Numbered from the stretch's first letter, positions 11,774 to 23,898 are shown. The stretch: 64,000 nt of DNA from Bretschneidera sinensis (GCA_023935145.1 CM043705.1:55894084-55958083); one strand, 5' to 3'. The notes: generated from the letters alone by a model not told the origin. Program-made: numbers and translations.

Positions 11774-11863
11774 CAATACACTACACTCCCCTCGCTCTAC
11801 TCCGGCATCAGCCTGGTTTCTTTGTAAATATGTTCCACTCGATATAAGCCACATACTACAACA
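11774..11863 (-). repeat. 3' LTR of I, inner part
   Basis: This is the continuation of 5170-5493 after the G insertion. It ends in ACAACA, the inverse of the outer TGTTGT. On the minus strand the purine-rich tract aggtggag-like DNA lies just outside, at 11864-11890, as expected for a copia polypurine tract. Confidence 0.65.
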
Positions 11864-11952
11864 ATCTCTACCTTGGCGAATATCCACCCCTTAGGAGAAA
11901 AAAACATAACCTGGAACTCCACTTTGGACAAATAGGTTGGGACGCTTCCTAT

Positions 11953-14900
11953 CTAGCACCTAGAGGCATTAATCAAGTCCAAGAAGTGCTTGAACTTATT
12001 TGTGGTAACAGGCTTTGTCAACATGTCTGCTGCATTCTCAGAAGTGTGAACTTTTTCAAGCAATAGTTCACCAGAAGAAACCAATTCCCTGATCCTATGA
12101 AACCTCACATCTATGTGCTTGGTTCTCGCATGATACACTTGGTTCTTTGCCAAATAAATGGCACTCTAACTATCACAATGCAACTAAACTCCACCTTGCT
12201 GAATACCTAGCTCCTTGACCAGCCCTGTAAGCCACAAAGCTTCCTTGGCAGCTTCAGCCACTACCATATACTCTGACTCAGTAGTAGATAGTGCAACTAG
12301 AGACTGAACTGTGGACCTCCAACAAATAGGCCCCCCCACAAGGGTGAATACATAACCTGTGGTAGACCTCCTATCATCCAAATCCCCTGCATAGTCTGCA
12401 TCCACATATCCTATAACTAAAGGATCACCATGTTGTCTGCCAAACATTATACCATAATCTGTAGTACCCCTCAAGTATATGAAAATCCACTTGATTGCAT
12501 CCCAATGCTGTCGTCCCGGATTTGATAGCAACTTGCTTACCACACTGATGGCTTGTGCCAAATCCGGTCTTGTACAAACCATAGTATACATCAAGCACCC
12601 CACTGCACTGGAGTATGAAACTTTTGACATATCTTGAACTTCATCATTTGTCTTTGGTTACTAAGCGGTAGACAGTCTAAAGTGATTCGCTAAAGGTGTA
12701 CTCACTGGTTTTGCATTATCTATGCTGAACCTCTCCAACACCCTCTCAACATAGCTACGCTGAGATAACCATAATCTCTTGGAAGCTCTGTCCTTATGAA
12801 TCTTTATTCCAAGAATCTTCTTGGTAGCACCCAAATCCTTCATATCAAATTCTTTGCTCAACAAAGTCTTCGCAACAATCAACACATCATCCACATAAAG
12901 TAACAGAAAAATAAATGAACCATCATTAAGGCTCTTCATATAAACACAACAATCATACTCACATCTCCTGTAGCTGATCCGGATCATGTAGGAGTCAAAT
13001 CGCTTGTACCACTACCTCAGAGACTGTTTCAGCCCATAAAGTGATTTTCTCAATTTACAGACCAAGTGTTCCTGTCCAGGTTGACTGAACCCTTCTGGCT
13101 GTACCATGTAAATCAGCTCCTTCAAATCGCCATGAAGAAAAGCTGTCTTTACATCCATCTGCTCCAACTGTATATCGAAATGGGCTACCAAACCCAACAC
13201 TACCCTGATGGAACTGTGTCTGACCACAAGGAAGAAGATCTTATCATAGTCAACCCCTTTCCTCTGTGAGTAACCCTTTGCTATAAGACGAGCCTTGAGC
13301 TTTTCTCCCTCTTTTTGTGATACTGTTTCTTTTTTCTTATACACCCATTTGCGTCCTATCGTTCTCTTTCCCTCTTGAAGCTCCACCAAATCCCATGTCT
13401 GGTTCTTATGTAGAGACTTCATCTCCTCAACTATAGCACCCATCCATCTACTCTTCTCTTGGCTGTGTACTGTCTCCTGAAAAGTAATAGGATCCCCGCT
13501 ACTAATAATGAGTGCATAAGAAACCAAATCTTCAAAACCATACCTGGTGGGTGGCTTGATAGTGCGTTTAGGCCTATCTATAGCTATACTGTGATGTTGC
13601 TAATCTTCTAAACTAGAGATCCTTGCATTTTGAGCATTTTCTTCCCTACTATTGGTCTCTAGCTCCACATGCACCACATGCTCATTTCTGCTGCAATTTT
13701 CTGACACGTGTTTCTCTTCTTCCTGAGTACGCTGCAACATGGCTTTCTTATAAAAAACCACATCTCTACTGATCACCACCTTGTTTGCCTTCGGATCCCA
13801 GAGCTTGAAGTCTTTCACCCATTTCGGATACCCCAGAAAGATACACTGTCTAGACTTTGCATCAAGCTTCGATCTTTCCTCATTAGGAACGTGCACGTAG
13901 GCTGGACATCCAAACACTCTCAAACCAGAGTAGTCTACCGTGCTGCCTGTCCACATCTCCTCTGCTACTTTCCTATCTAGTGCTGCCCTAGGTGACCTGT
14001 TAATCAATAAATATGCCATATTCACTGCATCTACCCAGAAGTTCTTTGCAAGCCCTGCATTCAACCTGAGACACCGAGCTCTTTCAGCTATTGTTCTGTT
14101 CATCCTTTTTGCTACACCGTTCTGTTGTGGTGTCTTGCGTACTGTGAAGTGTCTCTTAATCCCATGCTGCTCACACAACTCCATGAACATTGAATTTGTG
14201 TACTCAGTACCATTGTCAGACCTGAGGCATTTGATCTTCCTCCCTGTCTGGTTTTCTACTTCAGCTTTCCACAACTTGAACTTGGCAAACGTTTCTGACT
14301 TGTGCCGCATGAAGTACACCCAAACCTTTCGTGAGTAGTCATTAATAAAACTTATGAAATACATATGTCCTCCCCGTGATGCTACCCTTACTGGCCCCCA
14401 AACATCTGTATGAACATATTCAAAAATTCCCTATGTCGTGTGTGTGACTATCTTGAACTGCACTTTATTTTGTTTCCTAAGAACACAATACCTGCAAAAA
14501 TCAAGCTTGCATGTTTTGACACCCTTCAATAGATTTCTCTTATGAAGCTCCACCATCCCACACTCACTCATATAACCTAACCTCATATGCCACAAGACTG
14601 TTCTATCAACTAAGACTCTGCAGCAGCAACTCCACCTATAACTGTGGTACCTAGTAGTGTATAAATATTTCTTGCTAGTTTATGTCCCTTCATCACTGTT
14701 AAGACACCTTTACTCACCTTCATTACTCCACTTGCAGACATATAACAAAACGTATTACAATCTAAAGTGCCTAATGAAATCAGATTCTTCCTTAAATCCG
14801 GTATATGTCCTCAAACATTTTAATTTTGATATTCCCTATCCCAACAACTTTGCATGATGCATCGTTACCCATCAAAACAGAACCTTAATTTACTAACCTG

Positions 14901-15021
14901 TAGGTGTCAAACCAATCTTTATTTGGTGTCATGTGATATGAGCATGCTGAATCCAGAATCTAAGAATCTGTGAGATGACCTGAACTGGATGAAACAGAAA
15001 GCATATGCCCATCATCGCTCT
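11953..15021 (-). pseudogene. I pol: protease, integrase, reverse transcriptase, RNase H
   Basis: Minus-strand reading gives the copia order. A protease remnant (ILDSACSYHMTPNKDW) lies near 14950, followed by a degraded zinc-binding integrase part. The integrase core at 13600-14364 has FINDYSRKVWVYF, RSDNGTEY and TPQQNGVAKRMNRT. The catalytic Glu of the last motif (usually VAERMN) is Lys here, so integration would fail. Reverse transcriptase follows at 12661-13527 (QMDVKTAFLHGDL, LLYVDDVLIVA) and RNase H at 11953-12630 (YVDADYAGD, STTESEYM, HARTKHIDVRFHRIREL). From 14364 to 11953 the frame is constant and broken only by stops (near 13600, 13010, 12660, 12180 and 12160), several of them at positions where relatives have CAG. 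Confidence 0.85.
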
Positions 15022-15840
15022 CTCAGTCTTCTTCTTCCACTACATTCACAGACTTTAATAGACCTTCTTTATTCTCTGTATTCTCTTTCCTTAAATCTGG
15101 ACAATCTTGTTTTATGTGCCCATTTTTTTCGCACTTAAAACATTGTATGTCCTTCCTCTTCCTGGATTTAGATCGAGATTTATTGTTACTTGATCCGCTC
15201 CGAGACTTGTTTCTCCCATGTTCCTGGTTACCCCTCACCACAAGCCCTTCACTTGTAAATTCTCATCATTAGTTTTCTTCCTCTGATGAAAACCTAATAG
15301 AGCACCTATGATCTCCTCCAATTCGAGAGTTTCTTTCCCCCATATCAGAGTTGTAACCAAATTTTCGTACATAGGAGAAGCTGGTAGGGAATTCAGTAAC
15401 GTAAACGCCTTGTCTTCGTCTTCAAACTTCACATCAACTCACTTCAAATCACTAATAATCTGGTTGAACATGTTGATATGCTGGTTCAGATCTGAGCCCT
15501 CTGACATCTTAAGACCATACAATTTCTGCTTAAGATAGAGCTTGTTCGTCAACGACTTGGACATATACCGACTTTGCAGTTTCAACCAAACTGCCGCCAG
15601 TGATTCCTTATCCATGACGTGATACATCACGTCATCAGCCAGACAAAGCCTGATAGTTGCCATAGCCCTCGCTTCTAGTTCCTTCCAATCTATGTCGTCC
15701 ACACCTTTCGACTTTTTTCCGTATAACGCCTTCACCATGCCCTGCTGCACTAACAAATCTTTGACCCTCCTCTGCCATAATCCGAAATTTCTAGATCCGT
15801 CGAACTTGACCATATCAAACTTCACAGAAGAAATCCTAGA
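15022..15840 (-). pseudogene. I gag, copia type
   Basis: The minus-strand reading SVKFDMVKFDGSRNFGLWQRRVKDLLVQQGM is the N-terminus of a TNT1/Tork-type gag. The usual initiator upstream of SSVKFD appears lost. One stop interrupts the frame near 15435 (ISDLK then VDVKFEDEDK) and a frameshift lies near 15238. A CCHC knuckle, CFKCEKNGHIKQDC, at about 15105-15145 follows an Arg/Ser/Lys-rich stretch. The frame is not usable now. Confidence 0.8.
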
Positions 15841-15860
15841 TATCGTGACCTGGGCTCTGG

Positions 15861-15928
15861 TGAAATGTGCAACGATTATGAAGAATAATACGAAAAGCAA
15901 AGAGAAAGAGAAAGCAATTAAACACACA
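15861..15928 (-). repeat. 5' LTR of I, truncated
   Basis: The stretch tgaaatgtgcaacgattatg to cacaca matches 5175-5245 of the other LTR and then stops abruptly. It is followed after seven bases by the 3' LTR of H. The adjacent primer-binding site is degenerate (gggctctgg where gctctgatacca is usual). Confidence 0.7.
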
Positions 15929-15935
15929 TGGAATT

Positions 15936-17893
15936 TGTAATACCTGTATTTGTAAAGTAAGGACAAAAAAGTAATTTAATAAATATGACATGGAATTAAA
16001 ATAAAATATATGTGAAAGTTTTATTAGTACTAGAATAAAGCAAATTAAAGAAGAAAAAAAATTCTAGACGTCCAGGGACGTCCAACCAGCAAGAAGACAA
16101 AAGAAGAAATTTTAAAAAAAAAATAAAAAAAACGTGGCAGTAGGTGGCAGCACCTGCTGCCAAGTTTTGTATGTGTGCCAAGTATTGTTTTTGAAGAATG
16201 AATGTAGGACATGTAGCCAAAACATGGAAGTTTTGGGTAGGTTGTCAAATTCAACAAGTATGTGATATTTTTGTGTGCAGCAAACTTTTATATATATACA
16301 CACTTCTATGTAAACACAATTTCACAATTACCAAACTCGTTTAGTTTTCTTTCTATTACGCATCTTCTTTAAACACTTGGGGACTGAAAGAAAGGTTGAA
16401 AGAGCAAAATTTTGAAGGATTTTACGGTGAAATTTTATAAAGAGTAATGAGAAACTATCAGAAAAACAGGAAGTAATAGCGTAATGTATTTTTGAATTTT
16501 TAGCATATATGTATTCCCCGGAAATTCCAAGTAGGAATTTTCCAGAGGTGTGGTTTATGAAGAAGTGAAGAAATAATTAGAAACTCAATACAAATATTAT
16601 GTCGGGTGGTGAAAAATAGCAACCGGAGGAAATTTCAGAGAGGAATAGGAAAGACAAGGAAGTGATCTATGGGTAGCTTTAAGTTCTACGTGGTGAGTTG
16701 GATTTACTTTAAGTAATCCAAATAAAAATCAAATATATAGTAATAATATTAAAATAAATTATTAGCTTATGCTTGGTGGTAGATAAAAGTAAAATTGATA
16801 TGTATAATATAAATATTTGACACGTAGAAAATTATTATGTAAAAGGAAATATTATTAGAATAATGAGTTGATTTAATAATGATGGTGATAAATAGATTTT
16901 TGACGAGTTGGTGAATAAATTGATGTGATATATGAGGAGAAGAAAATTGTGAAATTTATTAAGCAGAAAGTTGAGGAAAGACCGGATAGTTAATCTAAAT
17001 ATTTTGAAAACATGTGGTGTTTATATTACTATTCATATGCATATTTTATATCATTGTTCATATGCATATGCATTAAATAAGATAACCAAAAGAACCGGGA
17101 AGAGGTCGGTCTAATAGAATAATCGTGATAGCCGGTATATGCTGGAATTAAAAAGGACAACGTGACAGCCGGTATATGCTGGAAATAAATTTTGTGACAG
17201 CCGAGATAAGATGTAAAAAACAGGGAAGGGGCCAGTCTATGATAATAACAACCTGTCGACAGGTGGGAAGACGTTCCCATCATAATCATTCATGCATTGC
17301 ATCTGTTTTAATTATTGCTTGCATTATTGAAATGCTGATGTGTGGTATATTATTGTGAATTTATTTATAGATGGATAAGTCTCCCAGAGAAACAGTTACA
17401 GCGAGAAAAAAAAAGACATAGAGAGATGGAAAGTATTTAAATGTTAGATATTATGCTCTTATCTAGTTATAGGAAAAATAAATGATTAAATATCAACGGG
17501 CCAGTTATGAAATTGGAATACTTTTAGTAAATTTAATTCAATGAGCTTGTGAAGATCATCCCTCATTGTACTATGATTTCAGGTAGCAGACAGGACAGAT
17601 AGTCTAGTGGGTTGAGAGTAAGACGAAAGAAATTTCTGTAAGCCATGTACGTGTCAATATCCTTAGACTAGTGAGAAAATGAAATAAATATTTTATTTGT
17701 AAATATTCATGTGTCTTATGTTGTATATTATGTGTAAATTAATATCAAATTTATATATCTCCCTTGTTGAGGGTTGAAGATTTAAAAATTAAAAAATTTA
17801 TGTTAATATTTGTTGCATGTACGTGTCGTACTGGGATTCTCAAAATGTGATGACACCATCTCGGGGGTGGCCAACCCGGGATGGGTTGTTACA
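15936..17893 (+). repeat. 3' LTR of H
   Basis: It starts TGTAATACCTGTATTT, close to the A LTR start TGTAATATCCGTATTTT, and ends gttgttaca. It aligns from 16186 on with 1-1716. The LTR contains degenerate copies of the GTGACAGCCGGTATATGCTG subrepeat at about 17125-17205. Confidence 0.88.
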
Positions 17894-18274
17894 GTATCTC
17901 TCAAAACTCAAAACATGAAAGTTGTAAATATTTTTCTTGGCGTTCTGTAGCATCTTGAATCATCTCAATCGGAGCTCGGATGAGAGTGTTATGCGCAGAT
18001 TGCGAAGCGATGTCAAAACTGTCCAAAATCGCCCAATTAGTTTCGTTTTGCACTTAACGCCTCCATTTGCATCTTAAATCAAAATATAAGAATAATGAGT
18101 ACATTTAGGCACTAAATGGGTATAAAAAAAGTAAACATTAAGGGAGAAAAATATGATATTTTATTTTCTCATCACTCCATCTTCATCTCGGAGTGCTCTT
18201 TTGGGGTCGGCGGTCTTCATGCTCAACTAGGGCTTAAAGATCAATGATTTTGTTTTTTCCCATCCTAAGGTAGT
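17894..18274. other. Noncoding stretch between H and the D antisense frame
   Basis: No gene is visible. The part at 17900-18010 (catgaaagttgtaaat, then catctcaatcggagctcgga) resembles a sequence type I associate with untranslated parts of plant repeats, but I cannot name its source. A TATA-like tataaaaaaag lies near 18121, upstream of the antisense frame. Confidence 0.4.
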
Positions 18275-18860
18275 TTGAGAGCACCTCATCATGGGGTCCA
18301 ACCTCGTGACCCGGTTGAGCTTTTGAGGAGGCTGATCGAGGGAATCTGCTCAGCTGCCGAGGCTCTAACCTCCCAAGTAAAAAGTTATCCCTCTTTTTTT
18401 ACTTTGTATAGTTTCTTTCTATCGCTAGCTAACATTTATTCTTCATTTCAGTCGGGTTTGTTATTGGCAGTGCTTTCGCACCATTGCTTGGACATGGCCA
18501 AGATGCTACCTCGAACTCAGCAAAAGTTGGATGAGAGAAGCGAGCTCATTCACCAACTGCAGATATCCTTGGAGGGGGCCAACTAAGACAAGGTCAAGGC
18601 TACGCAGGAGAGGGACGTTCTGCATCTAGAAAGGGATGTTGTAGTGGCCTCGGAGCAGCGGTGGGGGGAGAAAGTCGAGATAGCTACCCAGAGGGCCATA
18701 GAAGATGCCTTAGTTGCCTTCAAGGATTCAAATTCCTATTAGTAGGCTGTTGAGAGGGTCATGGAGGAGGCCTTGGCGGCCTTTAAGGATTCGACCTTCT
18801 ATCGGGAGGCCATTGAGGAGGAGGCCAGTCAACAGTACTTCGAGGGATTTTTCGAGGTGT
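18275..18860 (+). pseudogene. Antisense reading frame of D, 5' exons
   Basis: Exon 1 (18275-18376) reads MRAPHHGVQPRDPVELLRRL. A 75-base intron with GT at 18377 and a pyrimidine-rich TTTCAG acceptor ends at 18451. Exon 2 continues in phase with SGLLLAVLSHHCLDMAK and a likely coiled coil rich in Glu, Lys and Ala, with two related units reading EDALVAFKDSNSY and EEALAAFKDSTFY. The protein ends at the C insertion, next to a possible donor gag|gtgt near 18857, and resumes at 43492. Three stops interrupt exon 2 (near 18584 and 18739). Tat-lineage elements are known to carry extra antisense frames between pol and the 3' LTR, and position and orientation fit. Its function is unknown. Confidence 0.6.
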
Positions 18861-19757
18861 TGGAAATCACCTTGACAAGATGCCCAGGTGGTGATCTTCC
18901 AAACACCCAAGTCTAGAATGACTTGTAAAGATTAGGAATCAAAAACAGGAATAGAAATCAAAGAAAGAAATAAGACAAGCGATTTGTTATCGAGGTTCGG
19001 CAATAGCCGATGTCCCCGTGAGTTCCTCTGAACTCTTTGTACTAAATCAATGGTTCTTTTACAATCACAGCAACCCTCTCCAAGAAGCTCAGGTTCTTGA
19101 AGAAACAAAGAAAAGAAGAAAGAAGATGATAAGAACTATTACAAAAGCTCTCTATCAAATCTATGCTACTCTCTCTTTACAACCAACCAAACTACAATGA
19201 GTCCCTCTTGTGTTTTGTGTCTTTGCACTCTTACACAATTCTTTCTTATATCTCTTGATGATCACTTATATGTCACAACTTGTAATCACTCAATTGATTA
19301 TATGTTGTTACAGAATGAAGCTAGGTGACCCTTTATATAGTGCACCAACTTCTTGACCAATCTTGAGTGTCATTCTCCACCCTTAGATCTAGATGACCAA
19401 TCAACCATGGCCCTCCATCAATCCTAAGTGATGCTGTGCATTTTGGACATGCACCCACGCACTTAACAAAAGGCTGAATCAAGTTAATCATATGTGCATC
19501 AGTGTGCCTAGCGCCTAAGGTTCCAACAGGGTGCGCTGTGGCCTTGGGCAAAACACCTTTTCACCACTTTCTGGGCGCCGCGGCCTTGGGTAGGGGGCGC
19601 AGCGGCCTTGGCCTTCCTCCAGCATCTTTACTTGCTGGGTGCCATAGCCTGAGAGGAGCAGGGCTATGGCGCACACTGATGCTGGACCCTTCAAAGCTGT
19701 GCGCACTTTTTTGTCTTGCTGAAAGGAGAGGTGTGCACACACCCAAAGTGAGGTGCA
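18861..19757 (-). repeat. 3' LTR of C
   Basis: It matches 42534-43429 over its length. A minus-strand TATA box (CTATATAAAG) lies at 19331-19340. Between 19540 and 19700 it contains several imperfect copies of a GC-rich unit around GCGGCCTTGG. It ends exactly where B starts. Confidence 0.88.
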
Positions 19758-19947
19758 TGATAGATGCTTAAATATTCATATTTAAGCCCCCTTATTTATA
19801 TTTATTAGGTCCTTAGTTATGTTAATTTAGTTCATTTTACTTCATTTGTGTGTTTCACATGTGTTTTATAGGTCTTGGAAGAAAAGAAGCAGTTTTGGCA
19901 CTTAAAGGACGAAGCCTGGAAATCCTGGAGCAGTCTCTGGTCAAGCT

Positions 19948-20065
19948 GCGATCGATCGCACCATGCAATGCGATCGAGCGCACATTGCGATCGTGCGCAC
20001 ACAAGAAGGATCGAGCGCACACTACGATCGAGTGCAAGACGCGTGCGATCGAGCGCACATGTACG
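19948..20065 (+). repeat. Cluster of GCGATCGAGCGCAC units in B 5' LTR
   Basis: About six imperfect copies of a 14-base unit with a CGATCG palindrome at its core follow one another in this stretch. It is strongly CpG-rich within an AT-rich LTR. The equivalent cluster in the 3' LTR is at about 27344-27455. Confidence 0.8.
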
Positions 20066-20166
20066 GGCGTGAACAGTAAAGTGCAGAACCTTATTTGGGA
20101 AATAAGAGAGTTTTTATGGTTTAGGAAGTTTAGGGTTTCCTGCACCTTCTAGGACTTCTCAAGCCT

Positions 20167-20174
20167 TATAAATA
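20167..20174 (+). promoter_or_regulatory. TATA box in B 5' LTR
   Basis: TATAAATA is conserved at 27563-27570 in the 3' LTR. It lies about 100 bases downstream of the CpG-rich unit cluster. Confidence 0.55.
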
Positions 20175-21093
20175 CACATGTAAAGCACACATAACACATC
20201 ATAACTTAGAGAACACTTCTCTTATCTTTTACTTGGAGTTGTAAGCTTTGGGAGAGAATTGATGCCTCTTCTCTCGGGTTTATTCTTCTCTTTATGTTTA
20301 GTTTATATATGATGTTTATTTTAGACAGCATGTGTAACTAACTTTCTTATAGGGCTCGATTGGAGCCCTAGTTATGCTTTGTCATATATTTATTCATTGA
20401 TAAATCTTTGCCAATAGCCTTTATTATATTGCTTAACTTGATTAATGTCTGTGCTTATTTAAATTCCTCATATGTATGTGTATGGCCAGCGTATGCATGT
20501 GGTATGGATTGGTTAGTTAGATCAATTTAGATGACCAAGTCTTGGGTCTAACATTAGTAACAAAAGATATCCACACCGTATTCTTGGATTAATCAACATG
20601 GGAAACTGAGAGTAGATACCATGCCCTAGGTCTTATGTGGTTGTCGATTTCCATAGTACTTATGCTTTCTTAAGGAACAACTCAAGCAGATACCATGCTG
20701 AATCCCTTAAGGAAGAAAAGAGTTAGAGTAGATACCATGCCTAACTCGTTTCTTAGGGAAATCAATAGCTTAAGGAGTAGATACCATGCCCTTAGGTTGG
20801 AAACCAGTAGGTATACATGATAAGGCTAGTGCACTGATACATTATACAATTGGGAAAGTATAACTAGTGGTGGATATCAAAGCCCTATGTCTTTATTATT
20901 ATCAAATCACATACAACATTTATTTATTTCTTTTTACTTAAAGAAACTAATTCTAAAACCAAACTTTACCAATCCCTGTGGAGATGATCTTGCTTTCGCA
21001 TACTGTACTACACTGTTGACCATGTGCACTTGCAAGTAAAACTAGTACGATTATCTACTTATTAATTTAGGTATATTTTCGTCCAACAAGTTT

Positions 21094-21113
21094 TTTGCGC
21101 CGTTGCCGGCGAT
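21094..21113 (+). other. Primer-binding site of B (degenerate tRNA-Asp type)
   Basis: TTGCGCCGTTGCCGGCGA differs at few positions from the tRNA-Asp site seen perfectly in G. It lies a few bases after the LTR end. Confidence 0.75.
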
Positions 21114-21498
21114 TGCACTAAAGTTTCATTCTAGGATTACTTTCGTTTAGTTTAATCATCGTTATTATTTTATTTTTTGTTTACCATCTTTGTTTTTCAT
21201 CAAAAACCCTAATCAATTTCTTTTCTTGTTTCAGGTACATTAAACCCTAAACGCAGCTTCTGTGGTACTTGCGATCGATCACAACCTTTTGTGCGATCGA
21301 GCGCAAATAGGACAGAGAGTTACCCGAGCAGCAGAGTCAAGTTGCTGTACTGAAGCTGGTTTGACCTGATTTATGCACGGACTTCGATCCCGACATCCAG
21401 CATTCTTTCCCCTCGATCCCGAGCTTGAATGAACTATCTGACAAAGGCTTAGGGACAACTTCGAGGAGAATGAAGAAGAAGTCGAGAACAAAACACTA

Positions 21499-23898
21499 AT
21501 GGCGGAACAGCTCGAAAACCAGCAACCACCTGCACGAGTACCGATGAAGCACTCATTCATTCCATGGAACATTGATCAACCATCATGCATTGCATATAAA
21601 CCTGAGGTGGCGGGAAACTATTACATATCCCCGCAAATATTGAATGCTTTGACTCACTTTAGGGTTACTCCTAATGACGATCCACACTTGCACCTCCGAG
21701 AATTTTTCGATCTTTGCAAGTTCCAGCACTTACAAGGCCTAGACCAAGAAGGAATAAAGTTAATTCTGTTCCTTTTTTCCTTGAAAGATACTGCTAAACT
21801 ATGGTATAATTCTTCGCCTGCAATTTCAATCCACACTTGGGAAGAGTTGGCAAGCAAGTTCCTGAGGAAGTTTTTCCCAGCCCAAAAGACGAGGCAAATG
21901 AGGAAGGAGATGCAGTCCTTCCAATAAAAAGATGGAGACCTCTTCTTCGAAGCATGGGGACACTTTAATGAATTACTACTCAAATGCCCACACCATAACC
22001 TGCCTCAAGATGAACTGGTACAAGCCTTTTATGAAGGTTTGAACGACACTAATAAAAGTATTGTTGATTCAGATTGTGGAGGAGTGTTGATGGAGAAAAG
22101 CAGCGAAAAAGCGATGGAGCTCTTCGAAACCCTCAGCGAACACACTCAGCAGTTCTCCTCTTGAGGTAGACATGTGACCAAGGGTAAGGGTATGTATGAG
22201 GTAAATGTAAATGGAGGATCTTCCCCTCAAATGGCAGTGATGGAAAGAAAACTAGACTTATTGGTCAAATCCATAGCTACTCAAAATGCCTCATCCAGCC
22301 TACCATCTACCCCACTCCAGGTATGTGCAATATGTTCCCAATACGATCATAATACTGACACTTGTCCATTGTACTCATCTGCAGATCTGGAACAAGCCAA
22401 TTACGTCAGACCTAATAACTATCCGCCGAAGAACAACCTCTATGCCAACATATACAACCCTGGATGGCGGAATCACCCGAATTTCTCATGGAACAACAAT
22501 CAGAACAATCAAGAGCAGCAACGAAACCCCTAGCCCACTACTCATACTACTCCCGAACCAAAGAAGAACGACCTCAAAAGTCTTGTGAGACAATTGGCCA
22601 CTCAACAGCAGCAATTAATGACATCACAAGAACAATTCATGACTCAGCAAAGAAAAACCACTGCAAAACATGAGCAAGCAATTCAAAGACTGGAGGTACA
22701 AATGAGACAACTGGCTAAAGAGCTCAGTGGCAGAAAGCAAGGAGAGCTTCCAGCTCAAATACTACCCAACTCTGGGGGGCATCAACAACTAAATGCTGTG
22801 ACAACCTTGAGAAATGGCAAGGTGGTAGGATCCGACGAACCTGACAAAACATCCACCTCTAAGGTAAGTGAGATGGAAAAGGTAAATACACCCCCACCAT
22901 TTCCTCAAAGGTTGGTGAAACCTAAGAAAGAGACCAAATTGATTGATATATTTGAAACCTTGAAAAAGGTAGAGATTAATATTCCTTTGTTAGATGCCAT
23001 TAAACAAATTCCTATATATGCTAAATTTATAAAGGATTATTGCACTAACAAAAGAAGGTTTCAGGAACATGAGATGGTTGCCTTTACTGAAGAGGTAAGT
23101 GCTGTGCTTTTAAGAAAATTACCACCTAAACTGAAAGATCCAGGTAGTTTTACTATTCCTTGCAAGTTAGGTGACCAGCTGTTCGAGCATGCACTATTGG
23201 ATCTAGGAGTGAGTGTCAACCTGCTGCCATACAGTGTATAATAGACACTAGGTTTGGGGGAGCTTCAACCAGCCTCCATCACTTTACAATTGGCTGATAG
23301 AAGCATCAAAAAACCAAGAGGTATCCTTAAAGATGTGTTGGTAAAAGTAGGTAAATTCATTATACCTATTGATTTTGTAGTATTAGATATGTAAGAATGT
23401 ACTTTACCATCACCTCTCCCCATCATCCTAGGACGCCCCTTTATGATAACTGCTGACACTAATATTGGTGTAAAAATGGGTGTAGTCACTATGAAAGTAA
23501 ATAATGAGGAGATAGAATTTAAAATATTTAATACATCAAAATCAGTCAATGAGGATAATGAATATTCTAATGTGAGCTTCATGCAAGATATTGTTGAGGA
23601 AGTTTCTTAGGTCCATCACACTGTTCAATTGAAGACCACCCCCAACCATAAGGACACAAGAGTGGACATTAGGCCAGAGGAGGACAATGTGGTTAAAGAC
23701 GTCAATAAAGCTGTGCACCTTTTCAAGAACACACCAAAGCCTTTAAGTAAGTATGTTATTCAATTTGAACCTCATGCACTTACTGATACTACCTTTCCTT
23801 ATTTTATTGACCATGCATCAAAATGGGAGATGAAGCAACCATCGAAAGCACTTGAACCACTTGATATAGGCTCTAAGTGCTTCCTTCGAAACACCTAG
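21499..23898 (+). pseudogene. B gag-protease polyprotein, Athila type
   Basis: One frame of 800 codons runs from the ATG at 21499 to 23898 without a frameshift but with about eight stops (for example at 21925, 22162, 22531 and 23239). The gag domain has LHLREFFDLCKF and FLFSLKDTAKLWYNS; a zinc knuckle CAICSQYDHNTDTC lies at about 22325-22370. A Gln-rich stretch at about 22600-22730 may be a coiled coil. The protease has LLDLGVSVNLLPYSV near 23195-23240 and ILGRPFMITA near 23425, as in Athila proteases. After about 23630 the frame continues with KTTPNHKD.. and ends with FLRNT. No reverse transcriptase follows. Confidence 0.85.

Larger units (their letters stand above)
5170..15928 (-). mobile_element. 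Element I: Ty1/copia (Tork/TNT1-like), degenerate, holds G
   Basis: On the minus strand the order is truncated 5' LTR (15861-15928), gag, protease, integrase, reverse transcriptase, RNase H and 3' LTR (11863-11774 plus 5493-5170). This PR-INT-RT-RH order is the copia order. The element sits in the reverse transcriptase of H. Element G is inserted in its 3' LTR with the TSD ccact. About 340 bases of its 5' LTR and the downstream part of H are missing at the 15928 junction, so the TSD cannot be tested. Confidence 0.82.
1..17893 (+). mobile_element. Element H: old Tekay-like Ty3/gypsy retrotransposon, disrupted
   Basis: H is recognised by two related LTRs (1-1716, cut by the window edge, and 15936-17893) that end in the same GGGATGGG..GTTACA block, and by an initiator-Met type primer-binding site. 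The internal part resembles element A in gag, protease and the start of reverse transcriptase, but is full of stops and frameshifts. It is interrupted by solo LTR J and by copia element I (itself containing G). The rest of pol after position 5169 is missing, so the 3' LTR follows directly on the truncated LTR of I. The left end and hence the TSD are outside the window. Confidence 0.8.
19758..21088 (+). repeat. 5' LTR of B
   Basis: It begins TGATAGATGCTTAAATA and ends GTCCAACA. A TATA box (TATAAATA) lies at 20167-20174. Four copies of AGTAGATACCATGC or close variants lie between 20611 and 20790. A cluster of GCGATCGAGCGCAC units lies at 19948-20065. Confidence 0.9.

Noticed and set aside
19850..20152. 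100-codon open frame and its copy at 27246-27548, with overlapping minus frames
   Set aside because: They lie in the LTR of B and arise from the CpG-rich units, which read open in several frames.
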